NCBI GenBank assembly: GCA_046482825.1
Contig: JAWOEI010000081.1
Location: 1-64,000, forward strand
Direction: 5' to 3'
Length of the DNA stretch: 64,000 bases
Source: M55B167 sp046482825
Lineage (GTDB): Bacteria > Verrucomicrobiota > Kiritimatiellia > RFP12 > UBA1067
Part shown: piece after piece, positions 1 through 9,333 of the stretch
Numbering within the stretch: the stretch's first letter is position 1
How the letters are laid out: each line of letters opens with the position of its first letter
Position numbers and translations under genes: made by a program
The notes under the pieces: generated by a model
Database searches by the model: none
Seen by the model: the letters and a program-made list of their open reading frames with translations, nothing else
Told to the model about the DNA's origin: nothing

Positions 1-2
1 GT

Positions 3-71
3 GACCCCGCCGTGCACCGATTCGCAAATGCGCTCAAAGCAGACCCTAAACAGACAAGAGTATTCCGCTAA
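3..71 (+). CDS. Possible C-terminal end of a truncated upstream gene
   Basis: Frame 3 is open from the window edge to a TAA at 69-71 and gives a 22-residue tail containing HRFANALKADPKQ, which has a protein-like composition. Frame 1 is also open, to a TAA at 91-93, but reads less like protein. The gene body lies outside the window, so no family can be assigned. A TATAAT at 76-81 follows at once and could serve the nitroreductase gene. Confidence 0.3.
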   Translation, partial: DPAVHRFANALKADPKQTRVFR

Positions 72-135
72 ACGGTATAATCTGATATTATAATAATTTT
101 AGTGGATTTTTAAAACCGATAACTTACATACAACC

Positions 136-654
136 ATGATTAAACTTTTACGCCAACGCCGAAGCATAAGAAAATACACATCGCAGAAAATTGAAGCGGA
201 TAAAATTGAAATCCTGAAAGAAGCGGTTCTCCGCTCCCCATCATCCAGGAACATCAATGCCTGGAAATTTATCTTTATTGATGACCTGGATCTGATCGCC
301 GAACTGAGCAAGTGCAAACCGCATGGTGCGACACCGCTTGAAAGTGCTCAGCTGGCAGTACTTGTCTGCGCCGACGAAACCATAAACGATGTCTGGATTG
401 AAGACTGCTCGATCTGCTCAATTCTGCTGCAGCTTACGGCACAGTCACTCGGTCTGGGAAGCTGCTGGATACAAATCCGGAACCGCATGCACTCCGACTC
501 AGTTTCCGCAGAAAAATACATTCAGGACCTGCTGAACATACCGGAGCATTTTAAGGTTGAAAGCATTGTGACCGTCGGTTACCCGGAACAAGCTCGTTCC
601 GGAAAACCGATGGAAGAGTTGCAGTTTGAAAAAATCAGAGTGAATAAATTCTGA
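136..654 (+). CDS. Nitroreductase family protein
   Basis: A 172-residue FMN-dependent nitroreductase-type oxidoreductase. Seen: the N-terminal RRSIRKY at residues 8-14 and PSSRN with a following Trp at 35-43, the classic flavin-binding start of the family; and a C-terminal GYP motif (VTVGYPEQARS) before the tail. The length fits the short single-domain branch. These enzymes use NAD(P)H to reduce nitro compounds, quinones or flavins; the substrate cannot be told here. No strong Shine-Dalgarno is visible before the ATG. It converges with the GH30-like gene, with only about 40 bp between the stops. Confidence 0.85.
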   Translation: MIKLLRQRRSIRKYTSQKIEADKIEILKEAVLRSPSSRNINAWKFIFIDDLDLIAELSKCKPHGATPLESAQLAVLVCADETINDVWIEDCSICSILLQLTAQSLGLGSCWIQIRNRMHSDSVSAEKYIQDLLNIPEHFKVESIVTVGYPEQARSGKPMEELQFEKIRVNKF

Positions 655-693
655 TGAAAATGCTCAAACCGGAAAACCGAAATGCGTTTTCGT

Positions 694-2259
694 TTATTTC
701 AAGTCATAAACCAGAGTTGTAATAGAACGCGGCGCCAGGACAAACCCCGGCTTATCCTCAACTTCGATGCACCCGAGATCCATCTTTTCATCTGTCCGGT
801 AAGCACGGACACGCTCAATGCGGCTTGAGTCAATTCCTTTCAGACCGATATCAGCTTCATCGGCATCAAATCCGGAATTCACAAAAACAAGCACCAACTG
901 TTTTTCGTCAGGCGACAGAAAAGCCACACCTGCACTTTTATCAAGATCATCGGCACCGGACATAGCAACACGGCGGTAATCAGGACGTACAAAAAGGCTG
1001 AAATTACCCAGAGCCCAAAGCAGCTTATTTGCCTGAACAGTTCCGCCCTGCGTAATATCGCCATTCCGGGGAAAGAGCGATGTCAGAGCATAGTCGCCAT
1101 TGATTTCCATGCCTTTCCAGTAACCCCAGGATTTAGAGTTGGCAAAAACAAAGTCTGAATAGATTATCCTGCCCAAGAGCAGACCGACCTGCAAATCAGA
1201 ATGGGATTTGTCAGACCAGTCATCTGTGAAACCTGAATGAGTCTTAGATGAAAAGTTAGGAAGAAAACACCATTCTGTCTGCTGGAAATCAATACCGTAC
1301 TTCCGGCAGGTCTCCGCAACTTTTTCACGCGTTTCGCGAAGCACCTTCGGATTCTTCTCGGTATGATAACTGTGTCCGGAGATCAGTAGAGGCATGTGTT
1401 TCAAGCCGCGCACGGACCAGGGACTCTCCGGATCAAAAAATTTACGCGCCAGATCATAAGGAAACTCATCCTTTCCTTTGCCAGCGTAAATATATTTAAG
1501 AGACGCCGCTTCCCCGAAAAGCATTTTTACATCATCCAGCTTGTGTTCTGTCAAAGCCTTGTCCAGCTCGGCAAAAATCCGATGCATATCCTGCGTACGC
1601 CAGCGTGAACCCTCCTGGCGGTTGCTGTCCCAACTGCCCTGAGGCTCATTGATAGGACTGATATACTCGATACCGTATCCTTTTTCCTTAAAATGTTTTG
1701 TGACTTCCGCCAGATAATTCGCGAATTTTCCATAGCAATCCGGACGTATATTGGCGACAGGATCGTTCTTTTCGCCATAGCCCTGTCCATTCCGTGTCCA
1801 CTGTACCAGCGGGGTATTGGAAAAGAAGATAAACTTATTACACCCGTATTCCCGGGCCTTCGCCATGAAATAGCGATGACCTGCACACTTGCTCCAGTCA
1901 TATGCGCTGCCATCCTTGGTCAGATAAGACTCAGCTCTGCGCTGAACCGGCATAATATTGGCTCCGTCCTGCTCCAATGTGCCGCCGCCGAGATTCACAC
2001 GCCACATCGAAAGCCCTATACCCTCAGGATTGCCATCCGGTTTTATTTCTCTTGAAAACAGCCAGCGGGCAATCTGACCTTTCTGACATTCATCGAAATA
2101 CTTACCGACGAAGTTCGCGCTCCAGGCATCGGCGGCTGCAAACTGCTCAATGACCTGATGCCTGACTGTCGTATCCACCGATACTTCAATACTGCCGGCA
2201 ACAAGCTGCAAAGCGGCCGGCAGAATTGCACAGACCATTGATATTCCCATCTGTTTCAT
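694..2259 (-). CDS. Secreted glycoside hydrolase, GH30-like
   Basis: A 521-residue exported hydrolase. Residues 1-22 form a signal peptide (hydrophobic core, then LVAGS). The body has the GH30-type layout: an early GLSMWRVNLGGG strand, the acid/base Glu205 in SPINEPQG, and a second Glu at about 329 in QQTEW as the likely nucleophile, followed by a C-terminal beta domain ending in RSITTLVYDL. Clan GH-A (beta/alpha)8 enzymes of this type cut beta-linked galactans, xylans or glucans; the substrate is not determinable. The start has a strong GGGGAGG ribosome site. Alone with its own upstream region, it fits scavenging of plant, algal or mucin glycans. Confidence 0.82.
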   Translation of the reverse strand: MKQMGISMVCAILPAALQLVAGSIEVSVDTTVRHQVIEQFAAADAWSANFVGKYFDECQKGQIARWLFSREIKPDGNPEGIGLSMWRVNLGGGTLEQDGANIMPVQRRAESYLTKDGSAYDWSKCAGHRYFMAKAREYGCNKFIFFSNTPLVQWTRNGQGYGEKNDPVANIRPDCYGKFANYLAEVTKHFKEKGYGIEYISPINEPQGSWDSNRQEGSRWRTQDMHRIFAELDKALTEHKLDDVKMLFGEAASLKYIYAGKGKDEFPYDLARKFFDPESPWSVRGLKHMPLLISGHSYHTEKNPKVLRETREKVAETCRKYGIDFQQTEWCFLPNFSSKTHSGFTDDWSDKSHSDLQVGLLLGRIIYSDFVFANSKSWGYWKGMEINGDYALTSLFPRNGDITQGGTVQANKLLWALGNFSLFVRPDYRRVAMSGADDLDKSAGVAFLSPDEKQLVLVFVNSGFDADEADIGLKGIDSSRIERVRAYRTDEKMDLGCIEVEDKPGFVLAPRSITTLVYDLK

Positions 2260-2370
2260 TGATAATCCTCCCCATTTTTTTTATTAATTCGTAACGTAAA
2301 AGAATAACAGAGTGGTCAAACAGGAGTCAACCTGAATTGTAAAACAGGCCTAATAAGATTGTCACCGCTT

Positions 2371-3264
2371 TCATATACCCACAAAGCGCAGGATGTTTTC
2401 AAGATTATCCTCTTCCGCGTTGAGCCAGTGAATTTCCGTTCCTTTACGTTCCATGCGCCGAAACCATTTAATCTGTCGCCGGGCGAACTGATAAATGGCT
2501 TTACCGAGAATCTCAATCATTTCATCTCGACCCAATATCCCCGTTACATACTGCGTGACAAACCGATATTCAAGACCGTAAAACTCCAGCTGCTCTGCAG
2601 TCAGACCTGAATTTAGCAGACCTTCAATTTCCTCCGCCATTCCGTTTTCCATCCGTTCATTAAGGCGTCTTGAAATCCGTTTTTTCAAAATTTCACGTTC
2701 AGTACGCAGTCCGAAGATTACTGTTTGTATCTCGGGAAAGATACCCTCATCAGGCGACGCATTCACAGAGTGCATAGCGATCTCAATTGCACGATAAAGC
2801 CGTTCCCTGTCTGTAATATCGGTTGTATTGTGAAGAGGCTTCAGCTGTTTCAAGCGGACAGCCAGCTGCTCATCGCTTTCTTTCTCCATAATGACACGCA
2901 ATGCGGAATCACGTTCAACCTTAACCAGCCTGTATCTATTGATGACGGAATCCAGATACATGCCGCTCCCACCACAGAAAACAGCGCGTTTATTACGGTT
3001 CAGAATGTCGTTATAAGCATCGAGAAAAGCGTGCTGATAGTCAAAAATATTAAATTCAGTGCCGGGCTCAACAATGTCTATCAGATGATAAGCTACGGCA
3101 TTAGAGCCTGTCCCGTATTCAGACAGATCCTTTCCGCTGCCTATATCCATCCGGCGATAGACCTGACGCGAATCCGCACTGATTATTTCACCATTCATCG
3201 AGCGGGCGACCTTAACGGCCAACCGTGTCTTTCCCGTTGCGGTTGTTCCTAAAATCGTAATCAT
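2371..3264 (-). CDS. miaA: tRNA dimethylallyltransferase (first of two MiaA paralogues)
   Basis: A 297-residue MiaA that adds the dimethylallyl group to N6 of A37 in tRNAs reading UNN codons. Seen: P-loop GTTATGKT at residues 6-13, DSRQVY at 31-36, GGSGMY at 98-103 and the C-terminal RQIKWFRRM. It carries the IGSGKDLSEY variant in place of the usual IGTAKP after the DSxxxY motif, which places it in a different subfamily from the MiaA at 14.7 kb. It lies 15 bp downstream of the glycosyltransferase stop, so they are probably co-transcribed. An AAAGG site precedes the ATG. Confidence 0.9.
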   Translation of the reverse strand: MITILGTTATGKTRLAVKVARSMNGEIISADSRQVYRRMDIGSGKDLSEYGTGSNAVAYHLIDIVEPGTEFNIFDYQHAFLDAYNDILNRNKRAVFCGGSGMYLDSVINRYRLVKVERDSALRVIMEKESDEQLAVRLKQLKPLHNTTDITDRERLYRAIEIAMHSVNASPDEGIFPEIQTVIFGLRTEREILKKRISRRLNERMENGMAEEIEGLLNSGLTAEQLEFYGLEYRFVTQYVTGILGRDEMIEILGKAIYQFARRQIKWFRRMERKGTEIHWLNAEEDNLENILRFVGI

Positions 3265-3279
3265 TATAAAACCTTTTTC

Positions 3280-4527
3280 TTAAACCACTGGAAATCTCGC
3301 CGACTTGATTCTGACACGCTTCGAATCCTCAATCGCGCTCAGCAGATTGCGCAGTTCATCGAGCTCCTCTATCGAGGCACTGTCAATAGACCAACTGTTC
3401 ATATTTTCCGCCAGCAAATCACGTACCGCAGGTGATGCCATCTGCTCGACTTCGTCAGCGAAATACGTCTTCAGTGATTGAAACAGATTCCTCTCATCAC
3501 TCAGGAAGAAATCATGCTTTGAACGCAGATACTGAAAAATACGCAAAGCGTCAACCCTTTCATGACAGGCCCGCACAAAACGTTCCCTGGATGAATGGTT
3601 TTGCCGCAAACCCTCCCATAGATTGTCATTGTTCAGCCTCTCCCGCAGGAAAGAACTCATGGGAAGCTCGATGTCGGCGTCATAGAGTTGAGGAAACCCC
3701 TCTGTTGTTTCGGCGATGTCATCAAAAAGCCCGGTTTCAAATACGGGATATCGCTCCCGCATAATGCCGTATCCATTCAGAACCGCCTGACCAGTTCCGA
3801 ATATAACCCGCTCAGACACGCGTGAAGCCGGGTAAACGCAGGATTTATCGCCATAGATTAATGAGCCGGACTTCGCCAGTTTCATCAGGAAGTAAAAATC
3901 CTCTGCGCTTTTTTTAGGAGTCAGTCCCCCGACTTTACGATAAGTTTTTACAGTGGTTGCCAGGGCTGACCCAAGAGCAGTGAAGGCGTAGGGCGACTGA
4001 ATGCGCATCAGATTAAGAAGGAAGTGGCGCATATAGATTTCGTAGCGCAGTATGGCCCGGTCAATCTTTTCCTCGCCTGAAAGCTTATGATAATAACGGG
4101 CTGTATAACCGGCCGCATCAGGATTATCTTCAAAAGCCTGTCGCACAGCAGCCAGGTAACCTGTATCAAGCAGGGTGTCAGCATCAAGGCTGACAATAAC
4201 ATCCTCAGGATCCGCATTTGCTGATATAATATCCATAATCAGCTTGCGGGCCGCACCCACACCGCCTTTGCGATCTTGCCATCCCTTACCTTTACCGGAC
4301 CTGTCTATAACCTGGCAATCCGGTTTATTACGGGAAGAAAGCCACTCCAGAAGCCGGGCATTGTTCTCACAGATTTCACGTTTATCTTCACACTTCCACC
4401 AGCTGTCAGGCTGATTGACACATATCCAGACTTTGAAATCTTTCAGGTTCTGACCGGCAACAGACTCTATCGTATGCGGAAGCCACTCCATCTCATCCAT
4501 TGCAGGCATGGCAATATGTAACTGCAT
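3280..4527 (-). CDS. Glycosyltransferase family 2 protein
   Basis: A 415-residue GT-A fold glycosyltransferase. Residues 1-120 carry the nucleotide-sugar-binding fold, with MPAMDEMEWLPHTIESV at the N-terminus and the metal-binding DAD at 115-117 in VIVSLDADT. A GPTKKSAEDF-like acceptor segment (LTPKKSAEDFYF) lies near residue 210. The C-terminal 150 residues are helical and unassigned. No membrane segment is obvious, so it probably acts at the cytoplasmic face. Neighbouring miaA is unrelated in function. Donor and acceptor sugars are unknown. The Shine-Dalgarno is weak. Confidence 0.8.
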   Translation of the reverse strand: MQLHIAMPAMDEMEWLPHTIESVAGQNLKDFKVWICVNQPDSWWKCEDKREICENNARLLEWLSSRNKPDCQVIDRSGKGKGWQDRKGGVGAARKLIMDIISANADPEDVIVSLDADTLLDTGYLAAVRQAFEDNPDAAGYTARYYHKLSGEEKIDRAILRYEIYMRHFLLNLMRIQSPYAFTALGSALATTVKTYRKVGGLTPKKSAEDFYFLMKLAKSGSLIYGDKSCVYPASRVSERVIFGTGQAVLNGYGIMRERYPVFETGLFDDIAETTEGFPQLYDADIELPMSSFLRERLNNDNLWEGLRQNHSSRERFVRACHERVDALRIFQYLRSKHDFFLSDERNLFQSLKTYFADEVEQMASPAVRDLLAENMNSWSIDSASIEELDELRNLLSAIEDSKRVRIKSARFPVV

Positions 4528-4582
4528 TTGAATCTTATATTCCTGAAAGAATTTGCCAGAGATGCCGAAGAGAAACGCACAG

Positions 4583-5317
4583 CTATCTGCCGAATGTTTC
4601 TTTAATTACAGGCATAATCGCATCACACCATATCTGATACCCCTTTGCATTGGGATGCAGCAGGTCAGGCATTATTTTCCGGGAAAGCGTTCCGTCAGGC
4701 TCCAGCAATCTGTCGTTGATATCAACCCATATCACACGCTCGCCATCGGCATAATTCTTTATAATTTTATTCACCTTATTGTTGCGCACCCGCATATTAT
4801 CAGTCGGCCTGGCACTGCGCGGAAAGATAGCAAACAGGGCGACTTTTGTCTTCGGCGACTTGTCGGCTATTCTTTCAAGTATCGCTTTGATGCCGGCGGC
4901 GGTATCTTCCGGACTCTCCTTGGCCAACGGACGATGGCCGGTGTTGTTTGTGCCTATCATCAGCACCAGAAGCCTGGGATGGTAACCATCCAGCTCGCCA
5001 TTATCCAGACGCCAAAGCACATGCTCTGTGTTATCTCCGCCATAGCCCAGGTTCAACGCTTTATAAGGAGCAAAGTTCTTTTTCCAGAGCGCAGGCGCCA
5101 CTGTATCGCCACGCCGTCCTTCCCAGCCGTGCGTAATGGAATCCCCCAGAAAAACCAACTGCCAGCCTCCCTGCTCAACCAATGCTTTTTTCTGCTCAAA
5201 TCGTTTCTTCCACCATTTCTGATTCATACGTGAAACGGGAATGGTTGACACCTGGCGGGCAAAGACGGAAAAGGCCACTGCGGCCACTGTCAAAATCAAA
5301 GCTGATCTTCTGTTCAC
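4583..5317 (-). CDS. Secreted SGNH/GDSL hydrolase
   Basis: A 244-residue exported esterase of the platelet-activating-factor acetylhydrolase-like SGNH group. It has a signal peptide at 1-21 ending FSVFA-R. All four consensus blocks are present: GDSIT with nucleophile Ser60, GYGGDNT near 91 (oxyanion Gly), GTNNTG near 122 (Asn), and DLLHPNAKG with Asp218 and His221. Such enzymes deacetylate sugars or hydrolyse esters; next to glycoside hydrolases a carbohydrate-esterase role is plausible. The start is GTG with a strong AAGGAG site seven bases upstream. Confidence 0.88.
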   Translation of the reverse strand: MNRRSALILTVAAVAFSVFARQVSTIPVSRMNQKWWKKRFEQKKALVEQGGWQLVFLGDSITHGWEGRRGDTVAPALWKKNFAPYKALNLGYGGDNTEHVLWRLDNGELDGYHPRLLVLMIGTNNTGHRPLAKESPEDTAAGIKAILERIADKSPKTKVALFAIFPRSARPTDNMRVRNNKVNKIIKNYADGERVIWVDINDRLLEPDGTLSRKIMPDLLHPNAKGYQIWCDAIMPVIKETFGR

Positions 5318-5347
5318 TGATCTTCTCCTTTTTTTCTTTCTGAACTC

Positions 5348-5477
5348 TTATTGAAATTCCCTGTATTCCGCCAGCACGGGATGTTGCATTGTGTGATAAA
5401 AATCCACCATGATGGCATCACGGTCAAAATCTTTCCAGAGAGTGATTCTACGAGTATTATCAGGGCGTTCTTTTCAT
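5348..5477 (-). pseudogene. Small gene broken by one extra base, or decayed remnant
   Basis: An ATG at 5477-5475 has a good GAGGT ribosome site, but its frame stops after five codons (MKRTP). Removing one A from the AAAA run straight after the ATG opens a 42-codon frame to the TAA at 5350-5348, with segments such as TLWKDFDRDAIMVDF and HPVLAEYREFQ that look clearly protein-like. It sits between the SGNH hydrolase and methyltransferase genes on the same strand. It may be a real small gene with a sequencing or natural indel, or a remnant. I recognise no family. Confidence 0.35.
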
Positions 5478-5510
5478 TATTACCTCAAATTCCTTTGATC
5501 CCAACCGAGG

Positions 5511-6368
5511 TCAGTTCTGATCATCACCCTTAAAACGCGCAAGCGAAAAGGTTTTACGCTCATTTTTAACATCATAGAACATCGCATTGGAAACAACTGC
5601 GGTATGGTCATTTACCAGACCTCCCTGTTTACCACGCCATCCTTTACGCCTCGCACAGACAGTTATATTGTAGCGCCGGCAGAAGATCAGTAAATGATCC
5701 ATACATGCGGCAATCCCGTAAAGCAGGCGGACAACCCAATCCGGCAGAGAAAACTCATTGGATGAACCGTCTTTTTCCAGAAGCTCCCTGGCAAACTGCA
5801 CGAAAAAACGCGAATGATATCTTACACCAAGCACGTCATATCCCCGTTTAAGCAACTCAAAAATTTCTTTTTCGGTGCATGAGTGCTCCATCTCAATGCG
5901 GCCGCGCACACCGCCCAAACGCCGGGCAAAGCCGAAAAATTTACGTCTCGGGAGGGTCAGAACGAACAACCCACCGGTATCCAGAACCCTGTGGCACTCC
6001 CGGATAAGTTCAGACAGAGTAAAACCTTCATAGAATATACTCGTACTCGAAACCACAACGGTATCAAACTGCTTATCCTCAAAGGGTATCTGGGCGTTAC
6101 TCCCCAGCAAAGCCACACTATCCGGACCGATAACTGCGGCGACAAGATCATGCAGGCTGCGGGTAAACTCAACACTGATCCAATAGGTATCCAGCAGGGA
6201 AAACACCCTGTTGACCCCAGCACTTCCGAATCCGATATTCAGACCAACCTTAACTTTTCTTCCCCTGTCAGCGACAAGACTTCTTGCTATCAGCAGTTCT
6301 CTTCGCAAAGGCAAAGATGTGATGGTTTTTCTTGCAACATTATTAAAGCTATTTAGACCAATCTTCAT
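5511..6368 (-). CDS. Class I SAM-dependent methyltransferase
   Basis: About 285 residues with a Rossmann-type methyltransferase domain at roughly 35-165. Motif I is degenerate but recognisable (VGLNIGFGSAG), followed by the acidic strand end (WISVEF), motif IV (FDTVVVSST) and the post-IV signature RECHRVLDTGGLFVLTLP typical of the Methyltransf_11 group. The C-terminal third is unassigned. The substrate is unknown. The ATG at 6368 is preferred over a TTG one codon earlier; no Shine-Dalgarno is visible. It ends 34 bp before the small broken frame at 5.4 kb. Confidence 0.75.
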   Translation of the reverse strand: MKIGLNSFNNVARKTITSLPLRRELLIARSLVADRGRKVKVGLNIGFGSAGVNRVFSLLDTYWISVEFTRSLHDLVAAVIGPDSVALLGSNAQIPFEDKQFDTVVVSSTSIFYEGFTLSELIRECHRVLDTGGLFVLTLPRRKFFGFARRLGGVRGRIEMEHSCTEKEIFELLKRGYDVLGVRYHSRFFVQFARELLEKDGSSNEFSLPDWVVRLLYGIAACMDHLLIFCRRYNITVCARRKGWRGKQGGLVNDHTAVVSNAMFYDVKNERKTFSLARFKGDDQN

Positions 6369-6488
6369 CAAGGAGGCATGTTACATCATAATTGAACAGC
6401 CGTCAAATATGTAAAAAGCATCAAAGGTCAGCAGTGCAGCCGCCGCTGATATCTGCCGCGTTGTGCGCTACTTCCTGCAGCAGTCGCT

Positions 6489-6694
6489 TTACCAGTAACG
6501 CTGGCGTAAAAAATTGGAGACGGTCAGTCTGCATCCCCGATGAATCATTGACTGCGCGATCCTCCATCCGCTCTCGATGTGTTCGAGAACTCTCTGAACA
6601 CCGCCCTGCAGAAATTCCTTGTCTAAAGGGCCGTAGAAGGCCATAAACCGCTTTCTGTTCTTAAAAATATTTGCGGAATAGTCACACCGTTCAT
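6489..6694 (-). pseudogene. Small frame split by a T-run indel; orphan
   Basis: Two overlapping minus-strand frames join into one 68-residue protein if a single T is added to the TTTTT run near 6661-6665. The first part starts at ATG 6694 (MNGVTIPQIF); the second continues FKNRKRFMAFYGPLDKEF and ends LTVSNFLRQRYW at a TAA (6491-6489). A start at the internal ATG (6644) would give a 51-residue intact protein without any indel. It sits in the 370-bp gap between the glycosidase and the methyltransferase, on their strand. No family is recognised. The rest of this gap shows nothing clear. Confidence 0.35.
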
Positions 6695-6741
6695 TTTATT
6701 TATTCAGAGAATTGGAGTGGGATCTACGGAAACGAGATGGT

Positions 6742-8997
6742 TCAGGGAAGTGCTACGACTTCGGTTCTCCCTTTCACGCTGACATCAAGCTGAACATTAT
6801 TCTGCTGATGTGAAACACTTCGGACCGCAGCGGTATTAAAGACAAGTTTCTCAGCCAGTTCAGCCGGCAATACAACTGTCCGCCGCTGCTCGTTCGAGGA
6901 ATCCCCCGGCAGCAGCGTCAGCTGCTGAAGACGGCCGTCGACTACCTTTGCTTCCACAACCATATCGCCATGACAGGCGAGTTTGAAAGAATAATCATGC
7001 CACTCCGCAGGTACACCGCGTGCAAGCAGGATGCGTGATCCGCGGTTTTGCAGCAGCATTTTATTGAGTGCATAAACGACGTTGCCGGAAGCAGTGGAAA
7101 ACCATGGAACTCGACGCACCGTTTTCTCGTTGATTTCAAACAGTTCATTGAAACAGCCTGCTCCACCCGCAGCTTCACTGAGCATACGTGCGGGTTCACG
7201 GGTATCACCCAGATCAGCCAGCGCAGCCGCCATCCAACCGAGATACCACGCACACACAGAATGGCCCACTGAATACATATTCCCGAAGGCCCGACCATGT
7301 TTCAGGTAGTGGTAAACCGCCTTGCGCTGACGCGGCTCGGTTTCGTCAAACACAGGATAAGGAAAAAGTCCTCCTAAAGTTGCCACGCTTTCATCAGGAC
7401 AGCCTGCGTAGGGCACAAATCGTCCGTCTTTCTCCGGAAGCGACTCACGAAGCTTCGCCGCTGTCTCTTTCCATACGACTGCCTCGGCATCGTCCACCTG
7501 CAAAAGCGCAGCCGCCTTCGCAGCCGTCTCCATCGTATAAATAACGCCGCAGGATGTCATGAAAGGATTGAACTTTGCAGGTCCGAGCCGTTCCAGATCA
7601 GTACATTTGCCAATCACCTTTCCACCATCAGGCCAATCGTAAACCATATGTGAAAGATAGAAACGTGCGCATTCTTTCATGACGGGATAGGCTGTTTTTT
7701 TCAGGTATGCCATATCGTCCGTGTAAAGGAAATGATACCAGGATGCCAACGCGATATTGGACATGTGGAATACATGTTCCATCCAATATCCCACAGAACC
7801 CCCTTCCGTTCCATCTTCCATAGTCTGCCAAGGATACCGCGCACCGTATTTTCCAGGCCTGCCTCCATGTGAGACTCTGCGTATCGCTTTCCGGAGACCT
7901 GCGCGGCGGAACTCGGGACCGCGCCGCGCAATATCTCTATGGTTGCTGCTGATCAATGCCTGATAGCAAAACATCTCATCCCACCCGAAAAAACGACCTG
8001 CCCAGTGTGAGTTGAAAATTCCGACGGGGAATGACCACTCTGTGGCATTCACGCGAAGGTGATACTGAGCTGTGTTGTACACACGTTCCAGTCGGGCGTC
8101 GGGCAAGCGCACATAAGAGGCATCCCAGTATTCCTCCCAGGTTTTCTGATGGTCTGTGAAAACACCGTCAAATCCCTGCCGCAAAACGCGGTCCTGGATT
8201 TTCCGAAGGCGTTCCGCATACTTGTTTCCGTTCAGGGAATCTTCAAACGACAAACAGAAGGTCACTTCGGCAGCTTTACCGTCCGCCAGTGAAAGATCAG
8301 CGCTTAACTCGGCAATCTGTCCGTCAACCGAAGCTTCAACCGGCTGATCCGCAAAAACAGAAACAAGACCTTCGCAGGGCTGGTGGGCATCAGCCTGGAA
8401 GTGAAAATCCGCACGTTTCCGCGATTCGACCCATGCGGAATCGCAGCTTACGCGACGCGGCGGCTTGTTTTCTTTACCTGGGGGTGTGAAGTGGTATCTG
8501 AATGTCAGACGCGCCGCACTGACAGCGGGACGTGATGAAAGCACGCGTTTTCTGATAAGGATTATATCACTCGAAAAAGGGCAGAAAACCTCGGTCTCGA
8601 CGACCAGTCCGTTCTCGTATGTATTGCTGCAACGCACAATTGCCGACCGGACGTCAAGGGTCTGGGACCAGCGCGCGGGCACCGACATTCTGTTGCCATC
8701 GACAGCGACATCGGTTTCAAAATGCCCGAACGGAATAAGCTTATCTTTCGGAGGGCCGTAACGCCGTCCCTCCCGGAACACGGTGGGCGTCATTTTCACA
8801 TAGGTATTCTGTGACTGCTCCCCCAGGTAATCGACCAGCGTACAGAGGCTGCCGTTACTCACAAGCGGCGGCACATATCCCGCCGGCACTTCATTGGAGA
8901 CGGCATTGACAGTACTGACAAAGCGCGAAGTCTCATCAGCGAAAACGAGTGTTGTAATCAGACATACGAACCAGGCTAAAGTACTTTTGTTTTTCAC
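6742..8997 (-). CDS. Secreted (alpha/alpha)6-barrel glycosidase, GH65/GH95-like
   Basis: A 751-residue exported protein starting at GTG 8997, which has GGGAGA six bases upstream (a TTG at 9003 abuts that site and is unlikely). Signal peptide about 1-20. An N-terminal beta-sandwich (VSNGSLCTLVDYLG onward) precedes a six-hairpin catalytic barrel from about residue 300 (GRFFGWDEMFCYQALI, then GSVGYWMEHVFHM and a long helical region), and a short C-terminal beta domain. This is the clan GH-L / six-hairpin glycosidase layout, covering disaccharide phosphorylases and fucosidases. I could not fix the family or the catalytic acid with certainty. Confidence 0.7.
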   Translation of the reverse strand: MKNKSTLAWFVCLITTLVFADETSRFVSTVNAVSNEVPAGYVPPLVSNGSLCTLVDYLGEQSQNTYVKMTPTVFREGRRYGPPKDKLIPFGHFETDVAVDGNRMSVPARWSQTLDVRSAIVRCSNTYENGLVVETEVFCPFSSDIILIRKRVLSSRPAVSAARLTFRYHFTPPGKENKPPRRVSCDSAWVESRKRADFHFQADAHQPCEGLVSVFADQPVEASVDGQIAELSADLSLADGKAAEVTFCLSFEDSLNGNKYAERLRKIQDRVLRQGFDGVFTDHQKTWEEYWDASYVRLPDARLERVYNTAQYHLRVNATEWSFPVGIFNSHWAGRFFGWDEMFCYQALISSNHRDIARRGPEFRRAGLRKAIRRVSHGGRPGKYGARYPWQTMEDGTEGGSVGYWMEHVFHMSNIALASWYHFLYTDDMAYLKKTAYPVMKECARFYLSHMVYDWPDGGKVIGKCTDLERLGPAKFNPFMTSCGVIYTMETAAKAAALLQVDDAEAVVWKETAAKLRESLPEKDGRFVPYAGCPDESVATLGGLFPYPVFDETEPRQRKAVYHYLKHGRAFGNMYSVGHSVCAWYLGWMAAALADLGDTREPARMLSEAAGGAGCFNELFEINEKTVRRVPWFSTASGNVVYALNKMLLQNRGSRILLARGVPAEWHDYSFKLACHGDMVVEAKVVDGRLQQLTLLPGDSSNEQRRTVVLPAELAEKLVFNTAAVRSVSHQQNNVQLDVSVKGRTEVVALP

Positions 8998-9056
8998 AAT
9001 CAATCTCCCTGTTAACTTAATTAGTTATCCGGTATCCACTGCCGGACACACAACAG

Positions 9057-9075
9057 TTCTGCGAGCTCTGCAGAA
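9057..9075. promoter_or_regulatory. Perfect inverted repeat upstream of glycosidase gene
   Basis: TTCTGC, seven bases, GCAGAA: a perfect 6-bp inverted repeat centred about 70 bp upstream of the glycosidase start. The size and position suit an operator for a sugar-responsive regulator, but no regulator gene is adjacent. Function is inferred only. Confidence 0.25.
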
Positions 9076-9196
9076 AACAGATTTTCGAAACATTCAGGAA
9101 TTCTGCAACTTAAAACCGCTGACGCCGGCTTTATGCCGGGGCACGGCAGAACGGCTGCCGCACTTTCACCGTCATCAAAGTTTCAATGGAGCAGAC

Positions 9197-9224
9197 ACTC
9201 TGAACACAGAAAACGCTTCAGAGT
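9197..9224. other. Hairpin in the 330-bp gap before the glycosidase gene
   Basis: ACTCTGAA and TTCAGAGT form a perfect 8-bp stem with a 12-base loop, in the noncoding 9004-9333 stretch downstream of the SPFH gene and upstream of the glycosidase. No T-run follows on either strand, so it is not a standard terminator. A second small hairpin, CCGGC/GCCGG, lies near 9126-9140. No gene is visible in the gap. Confidence 0.3.
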
Positions 9225-9333
9225 ATATCTATAGAAAAATGATACTGCAATCTTGATAATCCGAACTGGATACTTGATTTTACGAACTTTACGGTCCAGT
9301 ACTTATTTTCAGCTTAACAGCCGGTCAAAGGCA

